Assembly: GCA_018524725.1 (NCBI GenBank)
Contig: JAEUWP010000463.1
Location: 1-42,454 of the forward strand
DNA: 42,454 nucleotides
Direction of reading: 5' to 3'
Source of the DNA: Podaxis mareebaensis
Lineage: Eukaryota > Basidiomycota > Agaricomycetes > Agaricales > Agaricaceae
Part shown: positions 10,036 through 21,416 of the stretch, in pieces
Layout of the letters: each line of letters opens with the position of its first letter
Position numbering within the stretch: the first letter of the stretch is position 1
Made by a program: the position numbers and the translations under genes
Notes under the pieces: model-generated
Seen by the model: only the letters and a program-made list of their open reading frames with translations
Databases searched by the model: none
Told to the model about the DNA's origin: nothing

Positions 10036-10040
10036 GTCCA
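10036..10040. repeat. Gypsy-1 target-site duplication (right copy)
   Basis: GTCCA here pairs with GTCTG at 1778-1782. The two mismatches are what is expected if GTCCG lost its CpG as CA on this side and TG on the other. Confidence 0.6.
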
Positions 10041-10127
10041 TCACAGCGAAGCCGGGAGGGGTGTCTCAGATTTGGACACATGACCGGCAAGCAGGGAGTT
10101 CTGGAGAAAGGACACAAAGAGAGGGGA

Positions 10128-10679
10128 CTAGCAAGGAGAACTCACTGCAAGGTAGAAGCCGTTGACAGGACCTGAGTGTTTGGGGTGGCTGAGAGGTCGA
10201 CAAAACCTTGCCCAGGCGAAGCTTCCCCAAATGGAGCGAAGCTCACAACCAACAAGCTGGGCAAGGTGGTTGTGGACTATCAGTCCCCCCAACAGATTTG
10301 ATCCATACATAGTGGATGGCCAGGAACTAAGATGCATTTCTACTCCCAATTGAGTGGCTCAGTCTCGGGATGTGAGGCAGCTTGGGAAGATCAACTTGCG
10401 GATTGTTCGTTAGTTCAGGGTCTAGAAATTTCTTGATAGGGGGATAGCTACACCAATGATAGATGGTACGCCATGGACATTATGAAGATAGTGACCCCAG
10501 AGGACACAAGGAACCTGGGTCAAACTGAGAGCCTGTGCAATGGATGCCACAAACAATTCTGAAAGATTCGACAGTGTTTTTTCCTTTGCTTTTTCCAAAA
10601 GGTAAAGGATCTGGTCTTTGCTGAGTTTGCAGATGGCGGGTGGATGAACAAAATGGGTGGTTGAAGGAGGTAGTGACAT
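10128..10679 (-). pseudogene. Remnant of an unknown gene
   Basis: Two open stretches on the minus strand in the same frame (from the ATG at 10679 to 10425, and 10349-10128) look like one protein, separated by about 75 bases with TAG, TAA and TGA. In the intervening DNA the adjacent frame is open across the gap, so a pair of compensating indels, or an unrecognised intron, may explain the break. The first part has an acidic/basic helical start and a segment reading VLWGHYLHNVHGVPSI; the second has LVGCELRSIWGSFAW. I do not recognise the family. There is no membrane segment. It sits just outside Gypsy-1's right LTR and may be host sequence. Confidence 0.45.
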
Positions 10680-10689
10680 GGCAGACATT

Positions 10690-11055
10690 TACAGCAACTT
10701 GCAGAACACGATGTCAGAAATTCCTGGAAAACATTACAATGCTGTCTGAGTTATAGCAGCTGTTAAGATGCATTAAGATGCCTGGCGGGGTGTAAAAGCA
10801 GCTTGCAACAAAAACAGAGATATTACAACTTATGTAATATTCCAGGTTTCGTTGCAACAGGTTCCAGTCCAAGGACCTCACCACCTTTGCTGCATTACAA
10901 TGTGTTACACCAGGATGCTCCCTGCCATGTCGGAAGGCTCCTTTCAACTCCTCCCTCCAGTGGTGGTTACTACCAAGACACTTGGCTGACCTTGCTACAA
11001 CACAAAGGTCTTATTATATTGTCTCTTTACTGCTTCCAGTCACTCTCTGGCCCAT
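10690..11055. other. Gene-free stretch with a hairpin
   Basis: No convincing gene. It contains an imperfect inverted repeat (10803-10826 against 10834-10857) and further diverged echoes of the same motifs on both sides, which may be the remains of a small inverted-repeat element or the 5' end of the transposase-like gene's transposon. Confidence 0.35.
10803..10857. repeat. Imperfect inverted repeat
   Basis: Two 24-base arms beginning TTGCAAC and ending TATTAC pair at about 19 of 24 positions around a 7-base loop (10827-10833). Confidence 0.5.
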
Positions 11056-11067
11056 ATGCTCTTGACA

Positions 11068-12072
11068 ATGCCTAAAGAGACACCTGGTGAAACCAACAAC
11101 CCATGCCCATACTATTCAAGGAGCCTGAAGCCAAAGGGTTATGGCCACCATGTCAATTCCTGCCCAATGAAGGACCATCTCGCCCATGCTGCCAGGGCTG
11201 AGGCTTTCAAGTGCCAACAGCTTCTGGAGAAGAGTAAGAAACCACACCTGCACCTGCAGAATCTCGTGCTGACATGATCTAGCCATTGCTGCTGCAAGTA
11301 AGGACTCAGCATTGAAGAAAATGGACCACCACCTATAGGCTGCCTGGAAAGATCCATCTTTCCATCGAATGACAACCCAGCACTCTACAGTGACACAACA
11401 AATTCATCCTCCTGGCACACAAGGTTAGATGGTTATCTCACACCTTGATTGAGAACCAGACTTGCTGATAAATAGAACTAGAACCAGAGATGCTCTCTGC
11501 CCCCTCAACTCCAACCCCTAGAGGAGATGATATAAAGGTTGAATACCATCTGTTCTCAGAATGCCCAACCTGAATTGTACCTTTTGAAGATTTTGTCTGC
11601 AAGGAAACTCCTGCTACCCCAACTAAGCTACCCACTTCTGAGCCATGGAAGCCTTTCAATACTTGCTCAGACTTTGAGTTTGCCCAGCTCACACTTGAAT
11701 CAAACCTCACACATAGGCAGGTTGAGCAGCTCATCAAGATCATTCAATGCTGTAATAATGGGGAGGACAAGTTCTCAATCTCCAGCCATGCTGATCTGTG
11801 CCATCACTGGAGTCAGAGTGCTGTGTGGTTCAGTCAAGTATGCTAGTTTTCTATTTCTTGTGTTGTCTTGACTTAGTTTTATGTCTTTTTAGTATGAAAA
11901 ATATGTAATTACAGCAGAACATCTTGTGTTCAAGGAATCATTCCTGTTCTATTGTTTGGATCTTTGGCAATGGGCCCCCAACCTTGTCAAAAATAAGAAA
12001 CTTGCCCCACAGTTTGAGTGGGATGCACAGAAATTATTCAAACATGATGGTACAGACTTTGTATGGTTTGTG
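11068..12072 (+). pseudogene. Transposase-like gene of basidiomycetes, 5' part
   Basis: The N-terminal half of a gene that continues at 23760. It begins MPKETPGE and soon has a zinc-finger-like segment (CPYYSRSLKPKGYGHH, then C), in which one Cys is now Tyr. The next 260 bases are degenerate. From about 11540 a second open stretch (LTHRQVEQLIKIIQ, then HADLCHHW) leads to a likely intron at 11838-11892 (GTATGC to TTTTAG) and a further exon ending TDFVWFV at the Copia-1 insertion. I know this order (zinc finger, an FEWDA-like segment, D-x-MH-like motif, NFP...H, NFKN) from a family of large hypothetical proteins in mushrooms that look like DNA transposases, perhaps Plavaka-like. The family call is from memory. 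Confidence 0.5.
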
Positions 12073-12404
12073 TGTTAGATTTCAGGTCTAGGACAAACAC
12101 ATGGTGATCTGAATGTCCTGCCCATCATGCCTTTAGAGCATGAGGATCATTTACTCTAGTTATACTTATGATGTAATTGACCTGTAGATAGATCAGAGGA
12201 CCCTTAGCATAGTCACTACTTAAGCATAGTTGGCTGACATGTCACCTCAGTTCTTGTATTGCATACGAGGTACTGAGGTGAGTAGCTCCAAGTACTACTC
12301 TCATTACCATACACTAATATGCTTGTAGTCTCTTGTTCTTTCAGGTAGTTACTATAATATAGTTCTCGTATTGTGTATGAGGTACTGAGTCTCTCATTCT
12401 TTCA
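12073..12404 (+). repeat. Copia-1 left LTR (332 bp)
   Basis: Begins TGTTAGATTTCAGG and ends ATTCTTTCA, immediately before the primer site. The first 167 bases match 23593-23759, with about eight differences, all CG/TG/CA exchanges. Near its 3' end a motif of about 29 bases (starting AGTTCT) occurs twice, at about 12249 and 12361. Confidence 0.85.
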
Positions 12405-12420
12405 GGTTATGGGCCCTGAC
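12405..12420 (+). promoter_or_regulatory. Copia-1 primer-binding site (half initiator-Met tRNA)
   Basis: GGTTATGGGCCCTGAC directly after the LTR. GGTTATGGGCCC is complementary to the anticodon arm of eukaryotic initiator Met tRNA, the half-tRNA priming known from Drosophila copia and yeast Ty5. Copia-2 has the same site (36487-36471). Confidence 0.75.
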
Positions 12421-12467
12421 CCACATACACAGTCATTTAACTGAACTTGTCCACTCATTAACCTCCC

Positions 12468-14810
12468 ATGTCTGCATCCATTGCAATTGATTCCCTTCCT
12501 GCATCTGTTCCACACCTTGAGGAAAATGGGAGCAACTGGCTTGTCTTCTCCCTTAAGTTCTGCATGGTAGTCTGAGGCAAATGACTGTGGGGGCACTTTG
12601 ATGGCACTACACCATGACCTGTACCTGCAAAAGCTGCCAAGCAACATTTAGCAGACAGTGAAGAAGGGGGGGATTCATCCAAGTCTACTGAGCTGCCAGT
12701 TGGGACTGAGCAGGAAATATGTGAGTGGGATAGGAACAAAGAAATATGTTGTTCCTTACTTGTGCAGTGACTACCTGACACGATTTTCATCCTCACTGAA
12801 CAGCTTGCGACAGCATGGGAGGTGTGGGAAGCAATAACATGCAAATTTACCTACAAGAGTGCCTTCAACCAGACAGAGATGTGAGTGCAATTCCTTGACT
12901 CTAAATGCCCCAAGGATGGTGATGTTTGGGCCTTCTTACATGGGTTGTGTGTGAGACAGCAGGAGCTATTGGGCATGGGCATTACCATTTCTGATGATGA
13001 CTATTGGAGTACTATACTTTGTGGAATTCCCTACCACCTCACATCATGGGCATCTAGCCAACTGTCACAAGCTTGACTCCATGCACACCTTGGACACACC
13101 ATTGTGCCCGACTATCTGTCCACCATGATATCAGATGAATGGGATCACATATGCATCCACTGATCAGCAAACTTGTGGCAAAAGATTCGAGGGGAACCTG
13201 ATGAAGCCATGTCAGTCAATGATCAGGGCCATCAGAAGCAGAAGAAGAAATGCAAAGGAGGGTGTTTTGATTGTGGTGACCCAAACCACTGGAAACATGA
13301 ATGCCCCAAATGGAAGAAGAAGTTGGCAGAGGCAGACTCAGGCAAGAAGGCAGAGATGAGCTCAGGCAAGAAGGCTGATGAAGCAAATGTTGCTGACTTG
13401 AGTGACTCAGACATTGCATTTGCCTTCTCTGAAGAAGCATTCCCCAATTCCCCACTATACAACCCTAATTGTGAAGTCCTTGCTGTAGTCACAAATTGGA
13501 CCCCCACTGGAGCAAATCACATCATCATTTTTGACTCTGGAGCAGCTCAGCACATATCCCCATATCGCAGCACATTCACCACCTTCACCCAGATGCATCC
13601 CAAACCTCTTTGAGCTGCAAATCAGCAAAGCTTCAACACAATCAGATGTGGAGACATGTCGATTGATGTGCCAAATGGGTCCCAAAATTTGCAAATTGCA
13701 CTAAAAGATGTTCTCTATGCACCAGAGGTTGGATACACACTGGTATCTGTGGGGCACTTAGATGAGGCAGGGTATACTGTGACCTTTGCAAATGGGCAAT
13801 GCATCATTCATGACAGCTCAGGAGCCAGAAAAGTGGAAATACCATGGTCAGATCGAGGAATGTACAAAGTGATGATCAACATACCATTAGAAGCATGTGT
13901 GATATCTGACTCCATCACCATTGACCAACTCCACTGCCACCTTGGACATGTATCCCCTGAAGCCGCCAAATCCCTAGTGGACCAAAGAATGGTCACTGGG
14001 ATCTCCTACAACCCCACCTCATCAAACCACTTTGACTGCCCATCTTGCATATATGCCAAAGCAACTCAGAAACCAGTAGCGAAGGAGCGAAAGGGGGAGC
14101 ATGCAACCAAGTTTGCTGAAGAGATCCACAGCAATGTATGGGGACCAGCACCAGTCGCAACAAGGAGGGGGAGTCAGTACTATGTCACGTTTACAGACAA
14201 TTGGTCCTGATACACTCACCTTGAACTCATCACCCATAAGTCGGATGTCTTTGAAGCATACAGAACCTTTGAAGCATGGTGCCATACACAATTTGATGCC
14301 AAAATCTGAAATCTCCATTTGGATTGAGGGGGGGAATACACCAGCTGTCAGCTTCACAAGCACCTCAAATCTCGAGGAACAAATGCCAAACTGACCATCC
14401 ATGACACACCACAGCATAACAGTGTTGCTAAGAGAAGAAACTGAACAATCCTGGAGAGGATCAGAGCATTTCTGCACTCAAGCCAGCTGCCATGGTATCT
14501 CTGGGGAGAGGCAGCACATCATGCTGTTTGGTTACTCAACCAGACGAGCACCAAGGCCCTTGATGGCAAAACCCCCTATGAAATGTTATTTGGCAAAAAA
14601 CCTGACTTGTTGGACATGTGTGAATGGGGGGAACAAGTATGGGTGAGGACTGAAGGCAGTGACAAATTAGGAGGCAGAGTTCGGGAGGGGCACTGGTTGG
14701 GTATGGATCAGAACAGCAATGGCATCCAAATCTGGTGGCCAGATACTCACAAAGTGTCTGTTGAAAGAAATGTGTACTTCTCGAAGGAATCAGCATATGA
14801 GTGCAGCAGA
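12468..14810 (+). pseudogene. Copia-1 gag-pol, 5' part (gag, protease, integrase)
   Basis: The frame starts at ATG 12468. Order: gag (HLEENGSNWLVFSLKF near the start, typical of the Copia gag core); a CCHC knuckle CFDCGDPNHWKHEC at about 13265; aspartic protease IIFDSGAAQHISPY; the GAG-pre-integrase zinc domain with H-x3-H-type and C-x2-C residues (LHCHLGHVSPEAA, CPSCIYAKA); integrase core (YVTFTDNWS, then LD-stop-GGEY at the second Asp, and SVAKRRN at the Glu region); then the integrase tail to SAYECSR, where LINE-1 enters. Twelve TGA codons lie in frame, all at expected Arg positions (for example CMVV-stop-GK-stop-LWGHFDG and RRN-stop-TILERIRA). Base composition is strongly CpG-poor. Confidence 0.92.
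14797..14810 (+). repeat. LINE-1 target-site duplication (left)
   Basis: ATGAGTGCAGCAGA, identical to 21712-21725. It lies in Copia-1 gag-pol and marks the LINE's 5' end at 14811. Confidence 0.9.
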
Positions 14811-14899
14811 CACCTTCCTTTCTCAGTAACTACCACTATCATTTCAGTGGAACAGTTATTTGTAGCACAAGGAATACAAAAAACTCGTTCTATATCAGT

Positions 14900-17506
14900 A
14901 TGAAAGACTCCAAAGAGACTAGCAGCTTCTTTGGAGGTGTCAAGAATGCTGCCAGCAGCATCCATTCTGGCATTGTTTGTTGCTGACGCTCTAGTGCCAG
15001 TGTAGTGCCTAACCCGACACTCCCAAGAGAGGCTTCTGTCCCCCTCTTCAATGACTTTAGCATATCCGAGGATTTCATTCGAAAGCCTCCATCACCCTCT
15101 CTCTCTATTGGAGCTAAATGCTCTTATTCCACTGACCAATCTCTCTCTAATCACCTAGAGAAGAGTATGAAATTCAGAGACACCAATGACACTGCCTCTG
15201 TTTCTTCAGCCAAAGAAAATAGAGACGAAGACAATGATGAAGGCTCTCAGGGCCTTTCAACTCCCAAATCCATTCACCCTTCCATCACGCTGGCTCATGA
15301 GGGCATTGACTTATCACCTGAAATTGCACCCTCATCTAGGGTATTAACTCCAGCCCAAGCCCTAGCTGCCTCTCACGGCTTCATTCCACCCACTCCCGGC
15401 AATGCATGGGATGAATCCCATCCTTCTGACCCCCTACCAACTATCCCAACTTTCACCCCCATTTCCCCCCCCTCTACTGTGCAACCTCATGTTGAAGTGC
15501 AGCCAATCCATGGAACGGATTGGTCAGCAGTCTGTGAAACTCTCAGTGATGGCATTGCAATGATCGACATCACCAATACAAATGACACCATGGGACTTAA
15601 TTGTCTCACCTCCTTATTAGAGTTCATTTCTTCCTTTCTAGGAAGTTGGGCTGAATCTGGAGATCTCTCCACTTTTGAAGGCATCCCAGCTCTCATCCAC
15701 ATCCTACAAACCATCACACATTCCGACCAATTGCACAACAAGTTGGTCCCCTACAATGGACACCAACTAAAACTCTATGACTTCATTGCTATGCAATTTC
15801 CCCCTTCCCACACCTTATCTCCCACCCCCACTCCTATGTCAACAGGACATTGTAATACTCGTCAGGCTGAAAAAGCTCCAGCTGTGTCTCCCCCTCCCCC
15901 CAAAGATGCTACTGGGGTACCCCAGAGCTCTTCCATTATTCCCTCTGACACCTCTGGAATACTCCAAGGCTCAGACTTGCAACTCAACAGAGACACAGCA
16001 TGAGCAATCACCCTCTCGCTTCTTCCCCCCCAAGATACAAGCAAACCAGGTGAGTCTTCTGGTTCTAACATTGACACTGAAATGCTTCCCCCCCCTCCCT
16101 CCACATCCATCACTCCTGAAACCATTCCCAGTGCACCAAGCACTAGGAATGGCGACAACAACAATAGCTTGTGGACATCCATCACCCATCGACAGGCACC
16201 CTGTAAACTGATAGCCACCCAAGCCCTGCATAAGCCTACCACCACCCCCGCTTTCCCTCCCAAAGCTCCCAAACCCACTTCCCCTCCTACATCTCCCCCC
16301 CCTCCCATTAACTACAAGACCCGTCCCAGGTCTAATGCACCTTCCCCATCCACTCAAAGGTCATCCTACACCAAAGCCACTTCTAACTCCCCCCTCAACT
16401 CCGAAGAGCTGCAGAAATACACCTCTCTTCAAAATCAATACCCTCAGATGTCGCTGGTTGACATCATCAACTTCCTCCACTCATCTGGAGACATCAAATC
16501 CCCTTCCACCTCTCCTCCTCCTAAATCTTCACTGCATCCTTCCAACTCTCCTAAGGCCACTCAAGGCCCTTCATGCAAAAATGTCGTCATCCCTTACAAT
16601 GACATCTTTAAACCTATCCTCATCACTTCTCTCGACTTAGTGGTGAGGAATTGCAACAATGCCCTTTACCAAAAGGGCTTCCTACTTAAAGTCAAATCAG
16701 CCAAGTCTAATGACCGGACTCTCTGGCTCTTGACTAACCAGGTCGCCACTGATGAGGAACTCCTCATCATAAAGAAAGGCATTGTGGATTCAAATCACTC
16801 AGTGTTTGCCACTCAGGAGATTAGGGACGCTATTGTCCCATCTCTTCCAATGTCCAAGTCATTCATCAAATTGATGAACCTCCCCTACTTCCACTTCAAC
16901 GGCACCCCTCACACCTCCGATGACTTCAAGGAAGTTATCCAATCCTCCCCCTACCACAATTTGATCCAACACTTAGTGGGCAAACCTCGTTTCCACTGCA
17001 TCTCCCCCCACTCTGACTCCGCCATCCTCTTCTTTGACCTCTGGGACTCTCAAAATGCTTCCAGAGTGAAAACCCTAATCAACCACACTCTCTTGTTTGA
17101 GAATTGGGTCTGTACATTCTGAGGTGCCTCTATGCGTACAGCATCTCCTCTCTGTAACAGGTGCTGGTGATGGGGCCACCCTACACACCTCTGTAAAGCC
17201 CACAACCCCCAATGCGCAATCTGCAGTGACCCCCACCACACTGAAAACCACTGCCACGATGGGTTCTGCTGCCACAGCAAACCAGGCCCAAACCCCCGCC
17301 CTCCCACTCCCACCAACATCACAGAGTGTCCCCATGTGACCTCCTTCAATTGCCTATCATGTGACTTGAAAGAGCATCACATGAATTTGGACAAATGTTT
17401 GTTCTTCCATCACTGTTTTGATCGGGTCTGGATCCAATCCAAACTCACTGAAGCTAGAGCGGAGAAAAACCACCGTGATTTCAACTCAGGTGCAGTTAAT
17501 GTCTAA
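14900..17506 (+). pseudogene. LINE-1 ORF1 (gag-like, zinc knuckles)
   Basis: 868 codons from the ATG at 14900 to TAA at 17504-17506. The first half is Pro/Ser/Thr-rich and likely disordered; about 16400-17100 is a folded region (from LQKYTSLQNQYPQMSLVDII to the start of the knuckles); the C-terminus has knuckles CNRCW-stop-WGHPTHLC and CAICSDPHHTENHC, then a third Cys/His cluster. Such proteins bind the LINE RNA and package it with ORF2p. Four TGA stops (VCC-stop-RSS, DTA-stop-AIT, CTF-stop-GAS, CW-stop-WGH) stand for Arg. Its C-terminal half aligns by eye with LINE-2 ORF1 (SLPMSKSFIK against TLPMS-stop-SFIK). Confidence 0.88.
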
Positions 17507-20500
17507 AGGACCTCTTAACAAACCTGCTCCTTCCTTCTCGAACATTCCCATTCTATTTTTTAATGTTCATCGCTCCTCTGCCCTTGTCGAACTGATTTTG
17601 AACGACCCTCTATTTAAAGACATCCTAGTTTTATGCCTGCAAGAACCCCCTTTCAACATTATCTGCAATGTCCCCTCCACTGTCGACTCTGAAGGAGTCC
17701 CCTATAAAGGCATGCCTTACAACCCAGATTGGCATATCTTTCTATTGGATGAAGATCGTCCTAGGACAGCCACCTTTATCCAACATTCATGCAATTCACT
17801 TCTACCAACTTCACATCCGAACATCATTTCATCTCCAGATTTTCAACTCATTTCCTTCTCTTTCCCAAAGAAAATCTACTTTCTGAACTGCTATCTTGAC
17901 CCTTCAGACAACTCTTCCATTTCCTTCCTCAAAGAACACGCCCACCTCCTCCCCAAGAATCTCATTTGCACCAGGAAAAACTTCAACTCTCATTCTCCAG
18001 AATGGGATCCCCACATAACTCACCACACCACTTGAGGTGACCTACTGACTGATATCATGAACTCCCTAGGTCTCTCCCTTTCCATGCCCTCACAAGACAT
18101 GTATACACACATACCTTACAATGGTAATAAACACCTGTCTGTAATTGACCTTATCTTCATGATAGACAAACCTTCCCAAAGCCCAGTCCATCAAATCCGT
18201 GACAACTGGCAATTCACTTCTGATCACCACCCACTCCTCACTTCCCTCCCCATCCCCTCACCTTTCCTACCTTTCATCGAGAAGCTTACCATACCAAGAG
18301 ATTCGGAGGAAGAAGCCACCTTCCTATACTCCATTGGCATTTGTCTCCAGGCCATCCTGCCCAACTTCAATTCAACAGAAGACGTACATTCATACGCCCA
18401 AGCCATGTCTCAAATCATCAACCAAGAATGGCAACATAATGCCAAACTTGTCAAGATCTGTGCTTGGTCCAAACCATGGTGGAACCCACAATGCTCTACC
18501 GCCCTTAGAGCATTCCAAGCCCACAAGTCCAAAGCAAATTGGACCAAATTCTGATGTACCACGTATCAAGCCAAATGCCAGTTCTTCAACAAGAAGATCA
18601 GAGACATAGCAGAGGAAGACCGCTGTCCCTGGGACCTCATGTCCTGGGTGGGTAAATGCAACCTCCCCCCTTCCCAATCCATCACCTTCAATGGTAAAAG
18701 CTGCGACGAGCTAGTTGACCTCTGGCACGCCCTTGATTCCTCCTACAACTCCACATCCAATCACCCTGTTGACTTAAGCACCATCGAGTCCTTTGATGCC
18801 CAACTGGAGTGCTCATGGCTCCCTTTCTCCAAGGCCAAGCTCTTTGACACCCTCAACCTGTGTGCTAACACCTCTGCCCCTGGTCCCGATCACCTCTCTT
18901 GGGCCCACATTAAGCATCTCATGTCCAATGAGACTTTCCTTACCAACTTCCTCGCCTTCGTGTCTAAGTGCATCAAACTCTCCACCTGGCCAGAACACTT
19001 CAAGAACTCCACCTCCATCATCATCCCTAAACCCAACAAACCTCACTACTCCACCCTGAAGATGTTCTGCCCTATCATTCTTCTCAATACCCTCAGTAAG
19101 TTAATCGAGAAAATGATTTCTAATTGGATGCAGTTCGAAGTGTCCCAGCACAATCTCATCCACCCCCTCCAATTCGGAGGAATCATCCAGTGCTCTACCA
19201 AAGACACTGGCATATATGTTACTCACCTTGTTCGAACAGGGTGGAAATGAAAACTCAAGACAAGTGTCATTGCCTTCGATGTGGCGCAGTTCTTTCCCTC
19301 TACAAATCACAACATCCTCATCTCCACCCTCCATCGTCAAGGCTTCAATTCCCACCTCATCTCTTTTTTCTCTGATTACTTAAGTAACTGTTTCACCACT
19401 TATTCCTGGAACAATAATTTGTCTCCTAAATTTTCTGCTTCTGTTGGCATCGGCCAAGGTTCCGCCCTTTCCCCCATTCTCACTGCTCTTTCTCTTTCCC
19501 CTTTTATGTACAAATTTTCCAATGATCCTCATTGTAAAATAGTTTCTTTCATTGATGATGGACTCATTATCGTTCAATCTGACTCTTTCATTACTAACTG
19601 CCGTCTTCTATCACAGGTCTATAAGAACTGTGAAGACTACCTCCACTGCCTCAGCTTTGTTCTCAAAAGAGACAAAACTGAAGCCTTCCACTTCTCTAAC
19701 TGCCCCTCCCACAAACCCAATCCACCTGTTGTCATCGACGACACTCTCACCATCCACCCCAAACCTTTCCTCTGATACCTCAGCTTCTGGTTTGACAGAA
19801 ACCTCTCCTTCAAGGAACATGTCTGGTTTTATTCAACCAAGGCCCTCTCCACTGTCTGATGCATGTGCATGCTCAGCAACTCCATCCGCAGCTTATCCCC
19901 CCTCCATAAGTGACTCCTCTATCAATCCTGTGTGGTCCCCATCACCACATATGGATTCTGACTTTGGTTTAATCGCAATGCATGATACCGTGGACTCATC
20001 AAGTCATTACAGTGCATGCAAAGACAAGCCACCCTCTGGATTACAGGCGTGTTCCATACCACCCCCACTGGTGGTGTCGAGGCCATCACAGGTCTTATCT
20101 CCATTCAACTACACCTATTCAAACTTGCAAAATGATGTTCCCTCTGTTTCCACACCCTCCCCCCATCCCATCCCCTCAAACTCCTCATGCGTGACATCAA
20201 CCCCATAGATGCACACCAAACCAAACAGTGCTCATCAGCGCTTGACTTTATTTCAGATGCTCAACTGGTCACAGACTGGTTCCAGTGTCTCCATCCCAGC
20301 GCCAAACCTGGCCAATGCCTGCTGGACTTGTTTAGCAATCAAATCAAGTTCATTGAATGCCCTGACCCTTCAAAAGAAGGTGCCATGACACTTCATATTG
20401 CCAATGCCTCTCATGCCTGAGATCTCACCTTTTCTTCCCCTGTCTCTCTACTAGTAGCTACTGATGGTTCTGTACCTTCCAATTCTTCTTTCTCTGCCAC

Positions 20501-21416
20501 ATCTGCTTTCCTAGTTTTCAATTCTTCTGATACAGACATTCTCTCTTCTGTGGTCCACCCCTGCAGGGAAGTGACATCTTCTGACTCTGAATCATATGCT
20601 CTCCACCTTGGTCTTTTCTCTTCTATCTCCTTTTCCCAAACTCAAAATATCTCATCCATTGTAGTTTTTACGGACTCAATCTCTTTGGCTAAACTTCTGT
20701 TTTCCTATAGGCCTCACAGTGTGTATCTGGACTCCATCATGGTCACTCCTATCCTTCATTCATGGCTTTCCTCCTCTCCTCTCAACCATGTCCACTTCTG
20801 GTCCATTCCCTCATCTGCTAACTGGTCTATTCACCACAAAGCGCACACCCTTGCTAAGTCCCTCCATCTCCCTAACCCATGGCACCAACCCTTCCGCACC
20901 TCCCTCGGGTTTGTTTGTAACCATTACACCCAAAAATGCCTATCTCTATGGCATCATCTAATGAATGACCCCATTCACTGTGGCCATTCATGGCTCCCCC
21001 TCGTCAATGGTGCAGAGAATCCCCTTCATCCCAAATACACCAAAGGTGGAACTTGGCTAAACTCACCCCTCGGGAAGAACCCCAATTTATGCATGTGCTT
21101 CACATGCTGCATCACCAACCATGCACCCATTGGCACCTTCTGACAGTGCTTTTTTCCTGGGCACCACATCACCTCCTGCCCCTGTGGTGAGCCACTCAAA
21201 ACATGCAATCATATACTCAACACCTGCCCCTGCTTCTGATACCCATATGGAGCCCATAATGGCTTCCATTGGGTTATCCAGTTCTTAGACCAGAACCCCA
21301 CAGTGTTTTCCTTCGCCGACCAGATTCAAGGACCCGTCACCTAAGAGGAGTTCACCACCCGCCACCTCAACCGCAGAGAGCGACTTGCAAGAAACAGAGT
21401 CCTGGACGTACACTGA
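17499..21416 (+). pseudogene. LINE-1 ORF2 (endonuclease, RT, RNase H)
   Basis: About 1300 codons from the ATG at 17499, which overlaps the end of ORF1, to TGA at 21414-21416. The N-terminus is an APE-type endonuclease (FFNVHRSSALVELI, CLQEPPF, SDHHPLL). RT follows with SAPGPDHLSWAHIK, IAFDVAQFFPS, GIGQGSALSPI and the catalytic FIDDG (about 19545-19560). RNase H: ATDGSV (20458), SESYAL and FTDSISLAK carry the D-E-D residues. The C-terminus has CPCGEPLKTCNHILNTCPC. In-frame stops are TGA at 18033, 18552, 19248, 19773, 19857 and seven more, each at an Arg-like position, and one TAA at 21342. No frameshift found. The protein nicks the target and reverse-transcribes the LINE RNA in place. Confidence 0.9.

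Noticed and set aside
12073..12239. A 167-bp LTR for Copia-1 ending GCTGACA
   Set aside because: It would end in CA and match the right copy, but the primer-binding site lies at 12405, so the LTR must reach 12404; the right copy is truncated.
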